The notes beneath the pieces were generated by a model that worked only from the letters and a program-made list of their open reading frames with translations, did not search any database and was not told the origin of the DNA. The translations under genes and the position numbers were made by a program. Positions 6,728 through 13,159 of a stretch of DNA of 13,252 bases are shown here, one piece after another. The stretch comes from Flavobacterium sp. UBA807 (GTDB lineage Bacteria; Bacteroidota; Bacteroidia; Flavobacteriales; Flavobacteriaceae), in NCBI GenBank assembly GCA_002296885.1, contig DBIH01000243.1, positions 1 through 13,252 on the forward strand. The letters run 5' to 3'. How positions within the stretch are numbered: the first letter of the stretch is position 1; every line of letters begins with the position of its first letter.

Positions 6728-7846
6728 ATGAAATTTATAGTATCGAGTTCATACTTACTAAAACAACTACAAGTATTAGGTAGTGTTATCAACAGTAGTA
6801 ACACATTACCAATTTTAGATAACTTCTTGTTTGAGTTAGACCATAAAAATTTAAGCGTTTCCGCTTCCGATTTAGAGACAACTATGTCTGCTTCCTTAGA
6901 GATTGACTCCACAAGCAAAGGAAGTGTTGCTGTTCCTGCGAAATTGTTGTTAGACATCCTGAAAACATTTCCTGAGCAGCCATTGACTTTCACGGTTGAA
7001 GAAAACAGCACTATTGAAATCAGTTCAAATTCTGGAAAATATGCTATCGCTTATGCGCCTGGAGAAGAGTTCCCAAAATCGGTAGTCTTAGATAATCCGT
7101 CATCAACTGTAGTTAGTTCAGAAGTTTTGGCAACAGCTATTGGCAAAACAATATTTGCTGCCGGAAATGATGATTTACGTCCTGTGATGAGTGGTGTGTT
7201 TTTCCAATTCTCTCCTGAAGGTTTGATTTTCGTAGCTACTGATGCTCACAAATTAGTAAAATATGCCCGTACCGATGTGAAAGCTTCGGAAGTAGCAGAT
7301 TTCATTATGCCTAAAAAACCTTTAAACATTTTGAAAAGTATCTTAGGAACTTCTGATGCTGATGTAACTATTGAATACAACGATTCTAATGCAACTTTTT
7401 CTTTTGACAGTTACGTTTTGACATGCCGCTTAATTGATGGAAAATATCCAAATTATGAAGCGGTTATTCCAAAAGAAAATCCAAACAAATTAATGATAAA
7501 CCGGGTTTTATTGTTGAATTCTGTTCGACGTGTTGCGATTTTCTCTAACAAAACAACACATCAGATCCGTTTGAAAATTGCCGGTGCCGAATTGAATATT
7601 TCTGCTGAAGATATCGATTACTCAAACAAAGCGGAAGAGCGTTTGACTTGTGATTACCAAGGAGACGATATGCAAATTGGATTCAACTCACGTTTCCTTT
7701 CTGAAATGCTGACGAATCTGACTTCTGATGAAATCCAATTGGAAATGTCGATGCCAAACAGAGCCGGAATCTTAACCCCAATTGACGGTTTAGACGAAGG
7801 CGAAACCGTTACGATGCTTGTAATGCCGGTAATGCTTAACAATTAA
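6728..7846 (+). CDS. dnaN: DNA polymerase III beta subunit (sliding clamp)
   Basis: DnaN forms the ring-shaped homodimer that tethers DNA polymerase III to DNA and recruits many repair proteins. The 372-residue protein is close to the usual length (366 in E. coli). It shows the three repeated clamp domains (about 1-122, 123-250, 251-372), with recognisable segments such as NTLPILDNFLFE near the N terminus, LRPVMSGVFF and FVATDAHKLVKY in domain 2, and the terminal VMLVMP-like stretch TMLVMPVML that is usual at the clamp C terminus. The gene is not next to dnaA or recF here, as is common in Bacteroidota. It has its own promoter and a hairpin terminator, so it is probably transcribed independently of gldFG. 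Confidence 0.96.
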   Translation: MKFIVSSSYLLKQLQVLGSVINSSNTLPILDNFLFELDHKNLSVSASDLETTMSASLEIDSTSKGSVAVPAKLLLDILKTFPEQPLTFTVEENSTIEISSNSGKYAIAYAPGEEFPKSVVLDNPSSTVVSSEVLATAIGKTIFAAGNDDLRPVMSGVFFQFSPEGLIFVATDAHKLVKYARTDVKASEVADFIMPKKPLNILKSILGTSDADVTIEYNDSNATFSFDSYVLTCRLIDGKYPNYEAVIPKENPNKLMINRVLLLNSVRRVAIFSNKTTHQIRLKIAGAELNISAEDIDYSNKAEERLTCDYQGDDMQIGFNSRFLSEMLTNLTSDEIQLEMSMPNRAGILTPIDGLDEGETVTMLVMPVMLNN

Positions 7847-7871
7847 AAAAATAAACTAACCTTTATACCTG

Positions 7872-7907
7872 AAAACCGTAATTTCTCATGAAGTTACGGT
7901 TTTTTTT
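7872..7907 (+). terminator. Intrinsic terminator of dnaN
   Basis: AAAACCGTAA (7872-7881) pairs with TTACGGTTTT (7894-7903); the loop has a small inner TTC/GAA stem. The stem runs into eight T (7900-7907). It lies 25 bases after the dnaN stop. Confidence 0.88.
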
Positions 7908-7969
7908 ATGCAGTTACTAAATAAACCATATCACTTATCATATAGTATAGCCTGCTTTTTATTTTTTTA

Positions 7970-7977
7970 TATATTTG
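7970..7977 (+). promoter_or_regulatory. -7 promoter box of the LipL32-like gene
   Basis: TATATTTG matches the TAnnTTTG consensus in a very AT-rich stretch, 31 bases before the ATG at 8009. No clear -33 TTTG is present at the right distance. Confidence 0.5.
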
Positions 7978-8008
7978 AAAAACTAACAAATAAAACTTAA
8001 TTAAAAAC

Positions 8009-8704
8009 ATGAAAAAAAATGTACTTGCAGGATTATTATGCCTTGCCATCGGAATGACTGCTACTGCACAAAAACTAGATAAGTTTGGTGCTGATTTAGG
8101 AAAGAAATCATTAATGGGAAAAGAAATCAGAGTTCCTTATACTGATTTAACAAGCTACTTTGGATTCATTAAACCGGGTGGAAAACCAGACGAGGTAAAA
8201 GGCGGAAAAAAAATGTATTACATCTACGTTTGGATTCCGGTTGCTGCTCCTGAAGTTGGAATCAGAATGATTTCTCCGGTACCGGAAGGCATGACACCAA
8301 CAGACAAAGATTATGTATCTGCAGATTTTAAAGCTAATTCAACAGACACGAAAAGTTATTTCGATACCTGGATAACTTTTGAAAGAGCTGAAGGAATTTT
8401 CAAAATCGAAGACGTTGCTGCTAAAGCTAAAACAGCAACCTGGACAAAAATTGAGACAAATGATGACTCAAGCGAAATGCCGGCTCAGCCATCGGGAAGC
8501 AAGTACAATTCATTAATGAGAATTACCAGCGATACTTCAAACCCAACAAAATCATTGGTAATGGGATTATACAGAATCGGTTTCACAACTTACAAAACAG
8601 GTGAAGTTCAAGGAAGCTTCTTAGCACAATTAGGTGCTCCGATAAAACTTCCGGGAGTTTCTGTTGCTGTAAAACCTGAAGATATCTTAGCTAACAAAAG
8701 ATAG
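8009..8704 (+). CDS. Exported LipL32-like protein
   Basis: The 231-residue protein strongly resembles LipL32, the major surface lipoprotein of pathogenic Leptospira. Shared stretches, compared from memory, include the FGFIKPG region (51-57), YYIYVWIP (70-77) with VGIRMISP (83-90), FDTWITFER (118-126), SKYNSLMRI (164-172) and GLYRIGFTTYKTGEVQGSF (186-204), in the same order and spacing. A signal peptide (about 1-20, ending TATAQ) directs export. Cys11 sits inside the hydrophobic core without a lipobox, so unlike LipL32 it is probably not lipidated. Asp119-Thr120, Asp152-Asp153 and Tyr166 match the spacing of the residues I recall as the LipL32 calcium site. Function in LipL32 itself is unsettled, so none is assigned. 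The gene is monocistronic, bounded by a promoter box and a strong terminator. Confidence 0.85.
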   Translation: MKKNVLAGLLCLAIGMTATAQKLDKFGADLGKKSLMGKEIRVPYTDLTSYFGFIKPGGKPDEVKGGKKMYYIYVWIPVAAPEVGIRMISPVPEGMTPTDKDYVSADFKANSTDTKSYFDTWITFERAEGIFKIEDVAAKAKTATWTKIETNDDSSEMPAQPSGSKYNSLMRITSDTSNPTKSLVMGLYRIGFTTYKTGEVQGSFLAQLGAPIKLPGVSVAVKPEDILANKR

Positions 8705-8722
8705 TTTCTTTTCAAAAAAAGC

Positions 8723-8756
8723 AAAAGCCCTCTCGTTCAATAACGAGAGGGCTTTT
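8723..8756. terminator. Bidirectional terminator between convergent genes
   Basis: A perfect 15-bp stem (8723-8737 with 8742-8756) with a 4-base loop separates the LipL32-like gene and the convergent universal stress gene. On the plus strand six T follow the GGGC (8753-8758). On the minus strand the stem begins immediately after the TAA stop of the stress gene and is followed by a T-rich tract. Confidence 0.9.
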
Positions 8757-9593
8757 TTATTCGTGGATTGCCAGAACAGGAGTTTTCAAGTGTTGTGACA
8801 TTTTTTGTGTTTTGGAAGTTGTGAAAAACTGAGTAAAGATATTTCTCTTATGTGTTCCCATCGCCAATAAATCAATATTTTGATTTACTATGAATTCTTC
8901 AATAGTTCCTTCTATATCTTCGCTTGGGATAATTAAGAATTCAAGATTGTTCTCATTCTCAAAATGCGATTCCCATTTGTGGATTATTTCTCCTTTTACA
9001 TCAGAATGGGATGTTTTTACATAAAGGCATTTCACTTTGGCTTTCATTCTTTTGGCTATTATCAAAACTTCTATCAAAGCCTGGATATCTTTTTCTGTAT
9101 AACAGGTAGTAAATCCGATTGTTTCAATTTTTTCAAATTTTGAATCGTGAGCTACACTTAAAACCGGAATGGAAAGATCTGCAATTACTGAAGCTGTATT
9201 CGTTCCAATAAAAGAATCAAACCAACCTGAAGCGCCATTTGTTCCCATGACTACAAAATCAATATCTTCATCTTGAACGACTTCTTTGATAGCAAAAATC
9301 AAATCACCATCCATCATGATGTGATTCATCACAATATCTTCGGCTTTATGTTCTTTAGCAATGATTCTGAGTTTCGAAATTTCGTCCTTAAAATGGTTTG
9401 AATTTGTCAGTTGAAGCGTGTCATAAATTTCGGCATAATTAAGAGGAACCGCCATCTGACTATCTATGATTGGCAATTCAAAAGTATGTAGCAAAACCAA
9501 TTCTGCCTTAAATAATTTAGCCATTTCGACCGCATATACAAAAGCATTTTCCGAAGTTTCGGTGAAATCCAGTGGGACAAGAATCTTTTTCAT
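8757..9593 (-). CDS. Tandem-domain universal stress protein
   Basis: The 278-residue cytoplasmic protein holds two UspA domains in tandem (about 1-148 and 153-278), a common arrangement in Bacteroidota. The first starts with MKKILVPLDFTETSENA and carries the ATP-binding pattern G-x2-G-x9-G-T (Gly117, Gly120, Gly130-Thr131). The second ends MGTHKRNIFTQF and lacks the glycine spacing, so it has probably lost nucleotide binding and keeps a structural role. Such proteins respond to starvation and other stresses, but the target is not predictable. The ATG at 9593 was chosen because the conserved MKKILVPLD begins there; the frame stays open upstream to 9722, but that stretch resembles no domain and includes the promoter. 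It converges on the LipL32-like gene. Confidence 0.92.
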   Translation of the reverse strand: MKKILVPLDFTETSENAFVYAVEMAKLFKAELVLLHTFELPIIDSQMAVPLNYAEIYDTLQLTNSNHFKDEISKLRIIAKEHKAEDIVMNHIMMDGDLIFAIKEVVQDEDIDFVVMGTNGASGWFDSFIGTNTASVIADLSIPVLSVAHDSKFEKIETIGFTTCYTEKDIQALIEVLIIAKRMKAKVKCLYVKTSHSDVKGEIIHKWESHFENENNLEFLIIPSEDIEGTIEEFIVNQNIDLLAMGTHKRNIFTQFFTTSKTQKMSQHLKTPVLAIHE

Positions 9594-9620
9594 GGCAGTT
9601 TTATTTTTAAAATTATAATA

Positions 9621-9649
9621 TAAAGTTACACCCACATGAATACAACAAA
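9621..9649 (-). promoter_or_regulatory. Promoter of the universal stress gene
   Basis: On the minus strand TTTG (9646-9649), a 17-base spacer and TAACTTTA (9621-9628) fit the Bacteroidota promoter with one mismatch in the -7 box. The leader would be about 20 bases to the ATG at 9593. Its position supports that start over the open frame further upstream. Confidence 0.5.
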
Positions 9650-9734
9650 ATCTTAATTGTGATGTTATTAACTCTTGAGTTTTTATATGTAACTGTTGCC
9701 GAAAATCATGTAAACATCGCATCTTAAGTTTTAT

Positions 9735-9742
9735 TACCTTTG
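9735..9742 (+). promoter_or_regulatory. -7 promoter box of mnmE
   Basis: TACCTTTG is a full match to TAnnTTTG, 47 bases before the mnmE ATG. A short inverted repeat in the leader (GACCT at 9752-9756, AGGTC at 9759-9763, 2-base gap) is too small to call a regulatory element. No -33 TTTG was found. Confidence 0.5.
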
Positions 9743-9789
9743 CACACCTGAGACCTTTAGGTCGAATTGAACGAAGTTAAATTTTAGGA

Positions 9790-11202
9790 ATGATTTCACA
9801 AGAAACTATTGTTGCTTTAGCCTCACCTTCAGGTGCTGGTGCGATTGCTGTTATCCGTATTTCGGGTAAAGATGCTCTGATTATTGCCGGGCAAATATTC
9901 CAATCAGTTTCAGGGAAATCTATTTCAAAACAAAAAACGCATACCATTCATCTTGGACATATTGTAGATGAAGGGAAAGTTTTTGACCAGGTTTTGTTAT
10001 CCATTTTTAAAAATCCACATTCGTATACCGGAGAAGATGTTGTAGAAATTTCGTGCCACGGCTCAACCTATATTCAGCAACAGATTATTCAATTGTTAGT
10101 GCGAAAAGGCTGCCGAATGGCTCAGGCCGGAGAATTTACATTGAGAGCTTTCCTGAACGGAAAATTAGACTTATCACAAGCCGAAGCTGTTGCCGATTTG
10201 ATTTCATCGGATAATGAAGCGAGCCATCAGATTGCGATGCAGCAAATGCGCGGCGGTTTCTCAAATGAGATTGCCAAATTGCGTGAAGAATTATTGAATT
10301 TTGCTTCGCTGATTGAACTCGAATTAGACTTTGCTGAAGAAGATGTAGAGTTTGCCGACAGAACGCAGTTTGAAGATTTACTCAACCGAATTGAGTTTGT
10401 TTTAAAAAGACTGATTGATTCCTTTGCAGTTGGAAACGTCATTAAAAATGGAATTCCGGTTGCTATTGTTGGCGAACCCAATGTTGGAAAATCAACTTTG
10501 CTGAATGCTTTGTTAAACGAAGAAAGAGCCATTGTTTCTGAAATTGCCGGAACCACACGTGACACCATCGAAGACGAATTGACCATCGGCGGTATTGGTT
10601 TCCGTTTCATTGATACCGCCGGAATCCGGGAGACAAAAGACGTGGTGGAAAGCATTGGTATCAAAAAGACATTCGAAAAAATTGAGCAGGCACAAGTAGT
10701 ACTTTATTTGGTTGATGGTTCTCGGTTGTCGGTTGATGGTGCCATTGACGATTTAATGATTGCGATTAATAAGACCCAAAATCAATACCCTCAAAAACCA
10801 TTGTTAATTATCATCAACAAAATAGATGTAATTTCAACTGAAACCATATCAATACTTCGCGAAAAACTGACAACCAACAACCATCAACCATCAACTACAT
10901 ATATTTCCGCCAAAGAAAAACAGGGAATTGAAGATTTGAAAAAGCAATTACTTTCATTCGTAAACACCGGCGCATTGCGCAACAATGAAACGATAGTAAC
11001 CAACACACGCCATTATGATTCACTGTTAAAGGCTTTGGAAGAAATCCAGAAAGTGAAATTCGGATTGCAATCTAACTTATCTTCCGATTTGATGGCAATT
11101 GACATCAAACAGGCTTTATATTACTTCGGTGAAATCACCGGAGAAGTTACCAATGATGAACTTCTTGGTAATATTTTTGCTAATTTCTGTATCGGGAAAT
11201 AG
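9790..11202 (+). CDS. mnmE: tRNA uridine-34 modification GTPase MnmE
   Basis: MnmE, with MnmG, installs the carboxymethylaminomethyl group on wobble uridine 34 of certain tRNAs. The 470-residue protein is complete: an N-terminal formyl-THF-binding domain (about 1-120, with SPSGAGAIAVIRISG at 12-26), a helical domain, and an inserted G domain with P-loop GEPNVGKST (228-236), G2 threonines near 255-256, DTAG (275-278), NKID (343-346) and SAK (373-375). It ends in FCIGK, with the catalytic Cys467. Two loops of the G domain are encoded by heptanucleotide repeats: residues 308-317 (VDGSRLSVDG) after the G3 region, and 360-370 between G4 and G5. An intact reading frame suggests they are tolerated. 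The last codons border a probable integrated element. Confidence 0.96.
   Translation: MISQETIVALASPSGAGAIAVIRISGKDALIIAGQIFQSVSGKSISKQKTHTIHLGHIVDEGKVFDQVLLSIFKNPHSYTGEDVVEISCHGSTYIQQQIIQLLVRKGCRMAQAGEFTLRAFLNGKLDLSQAEAVADLISSDNEASHQIAMQQMRGGFSNEIAKLREELLNFASLIELELDFAEEDVEFADRTQFEDLLNRIEFVLKRLIDSFAVGNVIKNGIPVAIVGEPNVGKSTLLNALLNEERAIVSEIAGTTRDTIEDELTIGGIGFRFIDTAGIRETKDVVESIGIKKTFEKIEQAQVVLYLVDGSRLSVDGAIDDLMIAINKTQNQYPQKPLLIIINKIDVISTETISILREKLTTNNHQPSTTYISAKEKQGIEDLKKQLLSFVNTGALRNNETIVTNTRHYDSLLKALEEIQKVKFGLQSNLSSDLMAIDIKQALYYFGEITGEVTNDELLGNIFANFCIGK
10705..10739 (-). repeat. Heptanucleotide array inside mnmE, inverted orientation
   Basis: Read on the minus strand the units are CCATCAA (10733-10739), CCGACAA (10726-10732), CCGAGAA (10719-10725), CCATCAA (10712-10718) and a degenerate CCAAATA (10705-10711). 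They belong to the same family as the array before gldF. In the MnmE frame they yield VDG repeated seven residues apart. Confidence 0.75.
10867..10901 (+). repeat. Heptanucleotide array inside mnmE, forward orientation
   Basis: Units are CTGACAA (10867-10873), CCAACAA (10874-10880), CCATCAA (10881-10887), CCATCAA (10888-10894) and a degenerate CTACATA (10895-10901). The 18 bases 10865-10882 match 4221-4238, before gldF, at 17 positions. The array encodes part of the G4-G5 linker of MnmE (LTTNNHQPSTT). Confidence 0.8.
11185..11202 (+). other. Candidate attachment-site core at the mnmE 3' end
   Basis: The last 18 bases of mnmE encode FCIGK and the stop. In enterobacteria this segment is the insertion site of Salmonella genomic island 1, whose integrase gene likewise lies just downstream. 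Here a tyrosine recombinase operon begins within 250 bases. A second copy at the far end would be outside the window, and a terminator lies between this segment and the operon, so the call is speculative. Confidence 0.25.
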
Positions 11203-11240
11203 CACACCCAAATCATCAAAAATTAAAACATATTAAAACA

Positions 11241-11276
11241 CAATAATCCCTTTTAAGTAAAGGGATTTATTGTTTT
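11241..11276 (+). terminator. Terminator downstream of mnmE
   Basis: CCCTTT (11248-11253) pairs with AAAGGG (11259-11264) across a 5-base loop. The stem extends outward with CAATAA against TTATTG and one bulged base, and TTTT (11273-11276) follows. It lies 38 bases after the mnmE stop. Confidence 0.7.
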
Positions 11277-11320
11277 GCACAAAATCTAAACTCCGTGATG
11301 CTGCGTTATATTTTTCTATT

Positions 11321-11342
11321 TTTTGTACCATTTCTGTACCTC
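11321..11342 (+). repeat. Two TGTACC direct repeats spaced 11 bp
   Basis: TTTTGTACCAT (11321-11331) is followed at once by TTCTGTACCTC (11332-11342), identical at 8 of 11 positions including the TGTACC core. One helical turn of spacing puts both on the same DNA face. They lie just upstream of the predicted promoter of the HTH-integrase operon, consistent with an operator or recombinase site. Confidence 0.5.
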
Positions 11343-11358
11343 ACAAACATATTTTTAC

Positions 11359-11366
11359 TATTTTTG
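11359..11366 (+). promoter_or_regulatory. -7 promoter box of the HTH-integrase operon
   Basis: TATTTTTG matches TAnnTTTG. Transcription would begin near 11373, downstream of an in-frame ATG at 11369, which supports the later ATG at 11447 as the start. The leader would be about 74 bases and consist mostly of the CTTA repeats. Confidence 0.4.
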
Positions 11367-11390
11367 AAATGAAATGGCGAAATTATGTCC

Positions 11391-11446
11391 CTTATTTACT
11401 CTTAATTCTACTTATTTCACCTTATATCCTCTTAATACCACTAAAT
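11391..11446 (+). repeat. 10-bp-phased CTTA repeats in a G-free leader
   Basis: CTTA occurs at 11391, 11401, 11411, 11421 and 11431, exactly 10 bases apart, with a weaker CTAA at 11441 just before the ATG. Units look like CTTA[TA][TA]T followed by a C-rich tail. No G occurs from 11388 to 11448. The period is close to one DNA turn, suggesting repeated protein-binding sites; no matching array was noticed elsewhere in the window. Confidence 0.55.
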
Positions 11447-12007
11447 ATGAGTTCAAATATTATAGTAAAAAGAATATGTGATTATTGTAAAAACACCTTT
11501 GATGCTAAAACAACAAAGACTAAATATTGTTCACATATCTGCAACAGCAGAGGTTATAAGTTAAATCAAAAATTGAAAAAAATTGAAACTAGCGATACAG
11601 AAACAAAATCAAAAGTTTCTAAATATGTTGTGGATGTAAATTCAAAAGATTTTTTAACCGTTAAAGAAGCATCTACATTACTGAATATGTCTTCCAAAAC
11701 TATTTATAGATTAATCGAACAAAAGGACTTAAACGCATACAATTTTTCGGTTAGAAAAATACTTATCAGAAGAAAAGATATTGATGATTATTTTGAAAGG
11801 AATTTGATAAGTGATGATTATCTAAACCCCGAAAGAAAAAGCGCAATAAATTTGAAAAATTCCTACACTATTAATGAAGCCATCGAAAAATTTAATATTT
11901 CAAACGGTGCATTATATAATATTATCAAAAGGCACAACATCCCAAAAGAGAAACACGGAAAATATACATTAGTAAAAAAGGAAGATTTAAACAGAATTTT
12001 TCAATAA
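11447..12007 (+). CDS. Zinc-finger and double helix-turn-helix DNA-binding protein (excisionase-like)
   Basis: The 186-residue protein starts with a likely zinc-binding motif, C-x2-C-x13-C-x3-C (Cys11, Cys14, Cys28, Cys32), then a charged linker. Two excisionase/MerR-type winged HTH domains follow: 69-116 (FLTVKEASTLLNMSSKTIYR, ending in DIDDYF) and 139-186 (YTINEAIEKFNISNGALYN, ending in DLNRIF). It probably binds DNA at the element end, as a recombination directionality factor or a regulator of the operon. Similar Cys-rich HTH proteins accompany integrases in other flavobacteria. The ATG at 11447 gives the family-like start MSSNIIVKRICDYC; the frame is open upstream to 11270, but that region contains the promoter and repeats. 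The integrase gene begins 6 bases after the stop. Confidence 0.8.
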   Translation: MSSNIIVKRICDYCKNTFDAKTTKTKYCSHICNSRGYKLNQKLKKIETSDTETKSKVSKYVVDVNSKDFLTVKEASTLLNMSSKTIYRLIEQKDLNAYNFSVRKILIRRKDIDDYFERNLISDDYLNPERKSAINLKNSYTINEAIEKFNISNGALYNIIKRHNIPKEKHGKYTLVKKEDLNRIFQ

Positions 12008-12013
12008 CCAAAT

Positions 12014-13159
12014 ATGAGTAAAGTAACATTAAGAGAAAAAACATTGAATACTGGTAAAATAAGTCTTTATTTAGACTACTACCCTCCTATTATTAACCCT
12101 AAAAATGGAACAGAAACCCGTAGAGAATTTTTAAAATTATACCTGTTCAGCAATCCGAAAACAGCAGAAGAAAAAAAGCACAATAAAGAAAATCTTGACC
12201 TTGCAGAGATAATTAAATCTAAAAGAAATGTTCAACTTAAAAATAAAGAATTTGGCTTTAAAGACAATGTAGTATTGAATGTAAATTTTATAACGCTATA
12301 CAAAAGCGTTGTTGATGATTATTTTAATAGTGGTAGTGAATCCAATTACAACTCTTGGAAAGCTTCATTAAATCATTTGGAAAATTTTAGTGGTGGCACA
12401 ATATTATCAAATAATTTGACGCTCGATTATATTAAAAAATACAGAGCCTATCTTTTAAATGCAAAAAGTACAAGAAATTCAAAAATTGCCAAAGACCTCG
12501 CAAAAAATACTGCTTCTTCATACTTTAAAAATTTTATATCTGTCCTAAAGATTGCATATAAACAAAATTTGATTGAAAAGAATTTAGCCGAAGATGCTGA
12601 ATACATTAAAGAAGAAGAAACCCATCGGGAGTATTTAACCGAAGAAGAAATCTCTTTACTATGGAAAACTGAAATTAAAATCGAGAAAGTAAAATATATG
12701 GCAATATTTTCTGCTTTGAGTGGTTTGCGTTTTGTAGATATAAACAATCTTTACTGGGAAAACATATTTAAAGACAAACATCAAGGATATTACATTTCAT
12801 TAAGAGAGGAAAAGACAAAATCAATAAAAAATCATCCTATTTCTGATACTGCTTATAATATTCTGAAAACACAAAACACAAATACAGGACTGATATTTGG
12901 GGGTATTCAATATTCACAAATAACTAGACCTTTAAAAGATTGGATAACGAAGTCCGGCATTAAGAAGAAAATTTCATTTCATAATTTCCGACACAGTTAC
13001 GCAACCCTACAACTTGCAAATGGAACAGACATATATACCGTATCAAAATTATTAGGTCATAAAAACGTTTCCACGACACAGATTTATACCAAAGTAATGG
13101 ATAAAAACAAAATTGAAGCCGCAAATCGAATAAACATACAATTAGATGGAATATCTTAA
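12014..13159 (+). CDS. Tyrosine recombinase / site-specific integrase
   Basis: The 381-residue protein catalyses site-specific DNA strand exchange, presumably integration and excision of the element. It has the three-part Bacteroidota layout: an N-terminal arm-DNA-binding domain (about 1-85, with the strand pattern GKISLYLDYYPPI), a SAM-like core-binding domain (about 92-190) and the catalytic domain (about 208-375). The active-site set is complete: Arg239 (SGLRFVDI), a lysine at 267 or 269, His323 and Arg326 (HNFRH), His349 (LLGHKN) and the nucleophile Tyr358 (TQIYTK). It should be active. It forms an operon with the HTH gene upstream (6-base gap), and a further ORF overlaps its end by 14 bases. 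Codon and base composition are AT-rich compared with the neighbouring core genes. Confidence 0.95.
   Translation: MSKVTLREKTLNTGKISLYLDYYPPIINPKNGTETRREFLKLYLFSNPKTAEEKKHNKENLDLAEIIKSKRNVQLKNKEFGFKDNVVLNVNFITLYKSVVDDYFNSGSESNYNSWKASLNHLENFSGGTILSNNLTLDYIKKYRAYLLNAKSTRNSKIAKDLAKNTASSYFKNFISVLKIAYKQNLIEKNLAEDAEYIKEEETHREYLTEEEISLLWKTEIKIEKVKYMAIFSALSGLRFVDINNLYWENIFKDKHQGYYISLREEKTKSIKNHPISDTAYNILKTQNTNTGLIFGGIQYSQITRPLKDWITKSGIKKKISFHNFRHSYATLQLANGTDIYTVSKLLGHKNVSTTQIYTKVMDKNKIEAANRINIQLDGIS

Noticed and set aside
6625..7011. 128-codon open frame on the minus strand over the dnaN start
   Set aside because: It overlaps the gldG end, the dnaN promoter and the conserved dnaN N terminus; the translation resembles no protein family.
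9594..9722. 43-codon extension of the universal stress protein
   Set aside because: It lies over the predicted promoter and has no similarity to Usp domains, whose conserved start is at 9593.
9752..9763. Short inverted repeat in the mnmE leader as a riboswitch or operator
   Set aside because: Only five base pairs with a 2-base gap; no conserved riboswitch core is visible.
10227..10664. 145-codon open frame on the minus strand inside mnmE
   Set aside because: It lies wholly antisense to a complete, conserved gene, has a low-complexity Ser-rich translation and shows no domain or promoter.
11270..11446. In-frame N-terminal extension of the HTH protein with a hydrophobic segment from an ATG at 11369
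   Set aside because: The predicted transcription start is after that ATG, the hydrophobic residues come from the CTTA repeats, and homologous proteins as I recall them start at the MSSN position.
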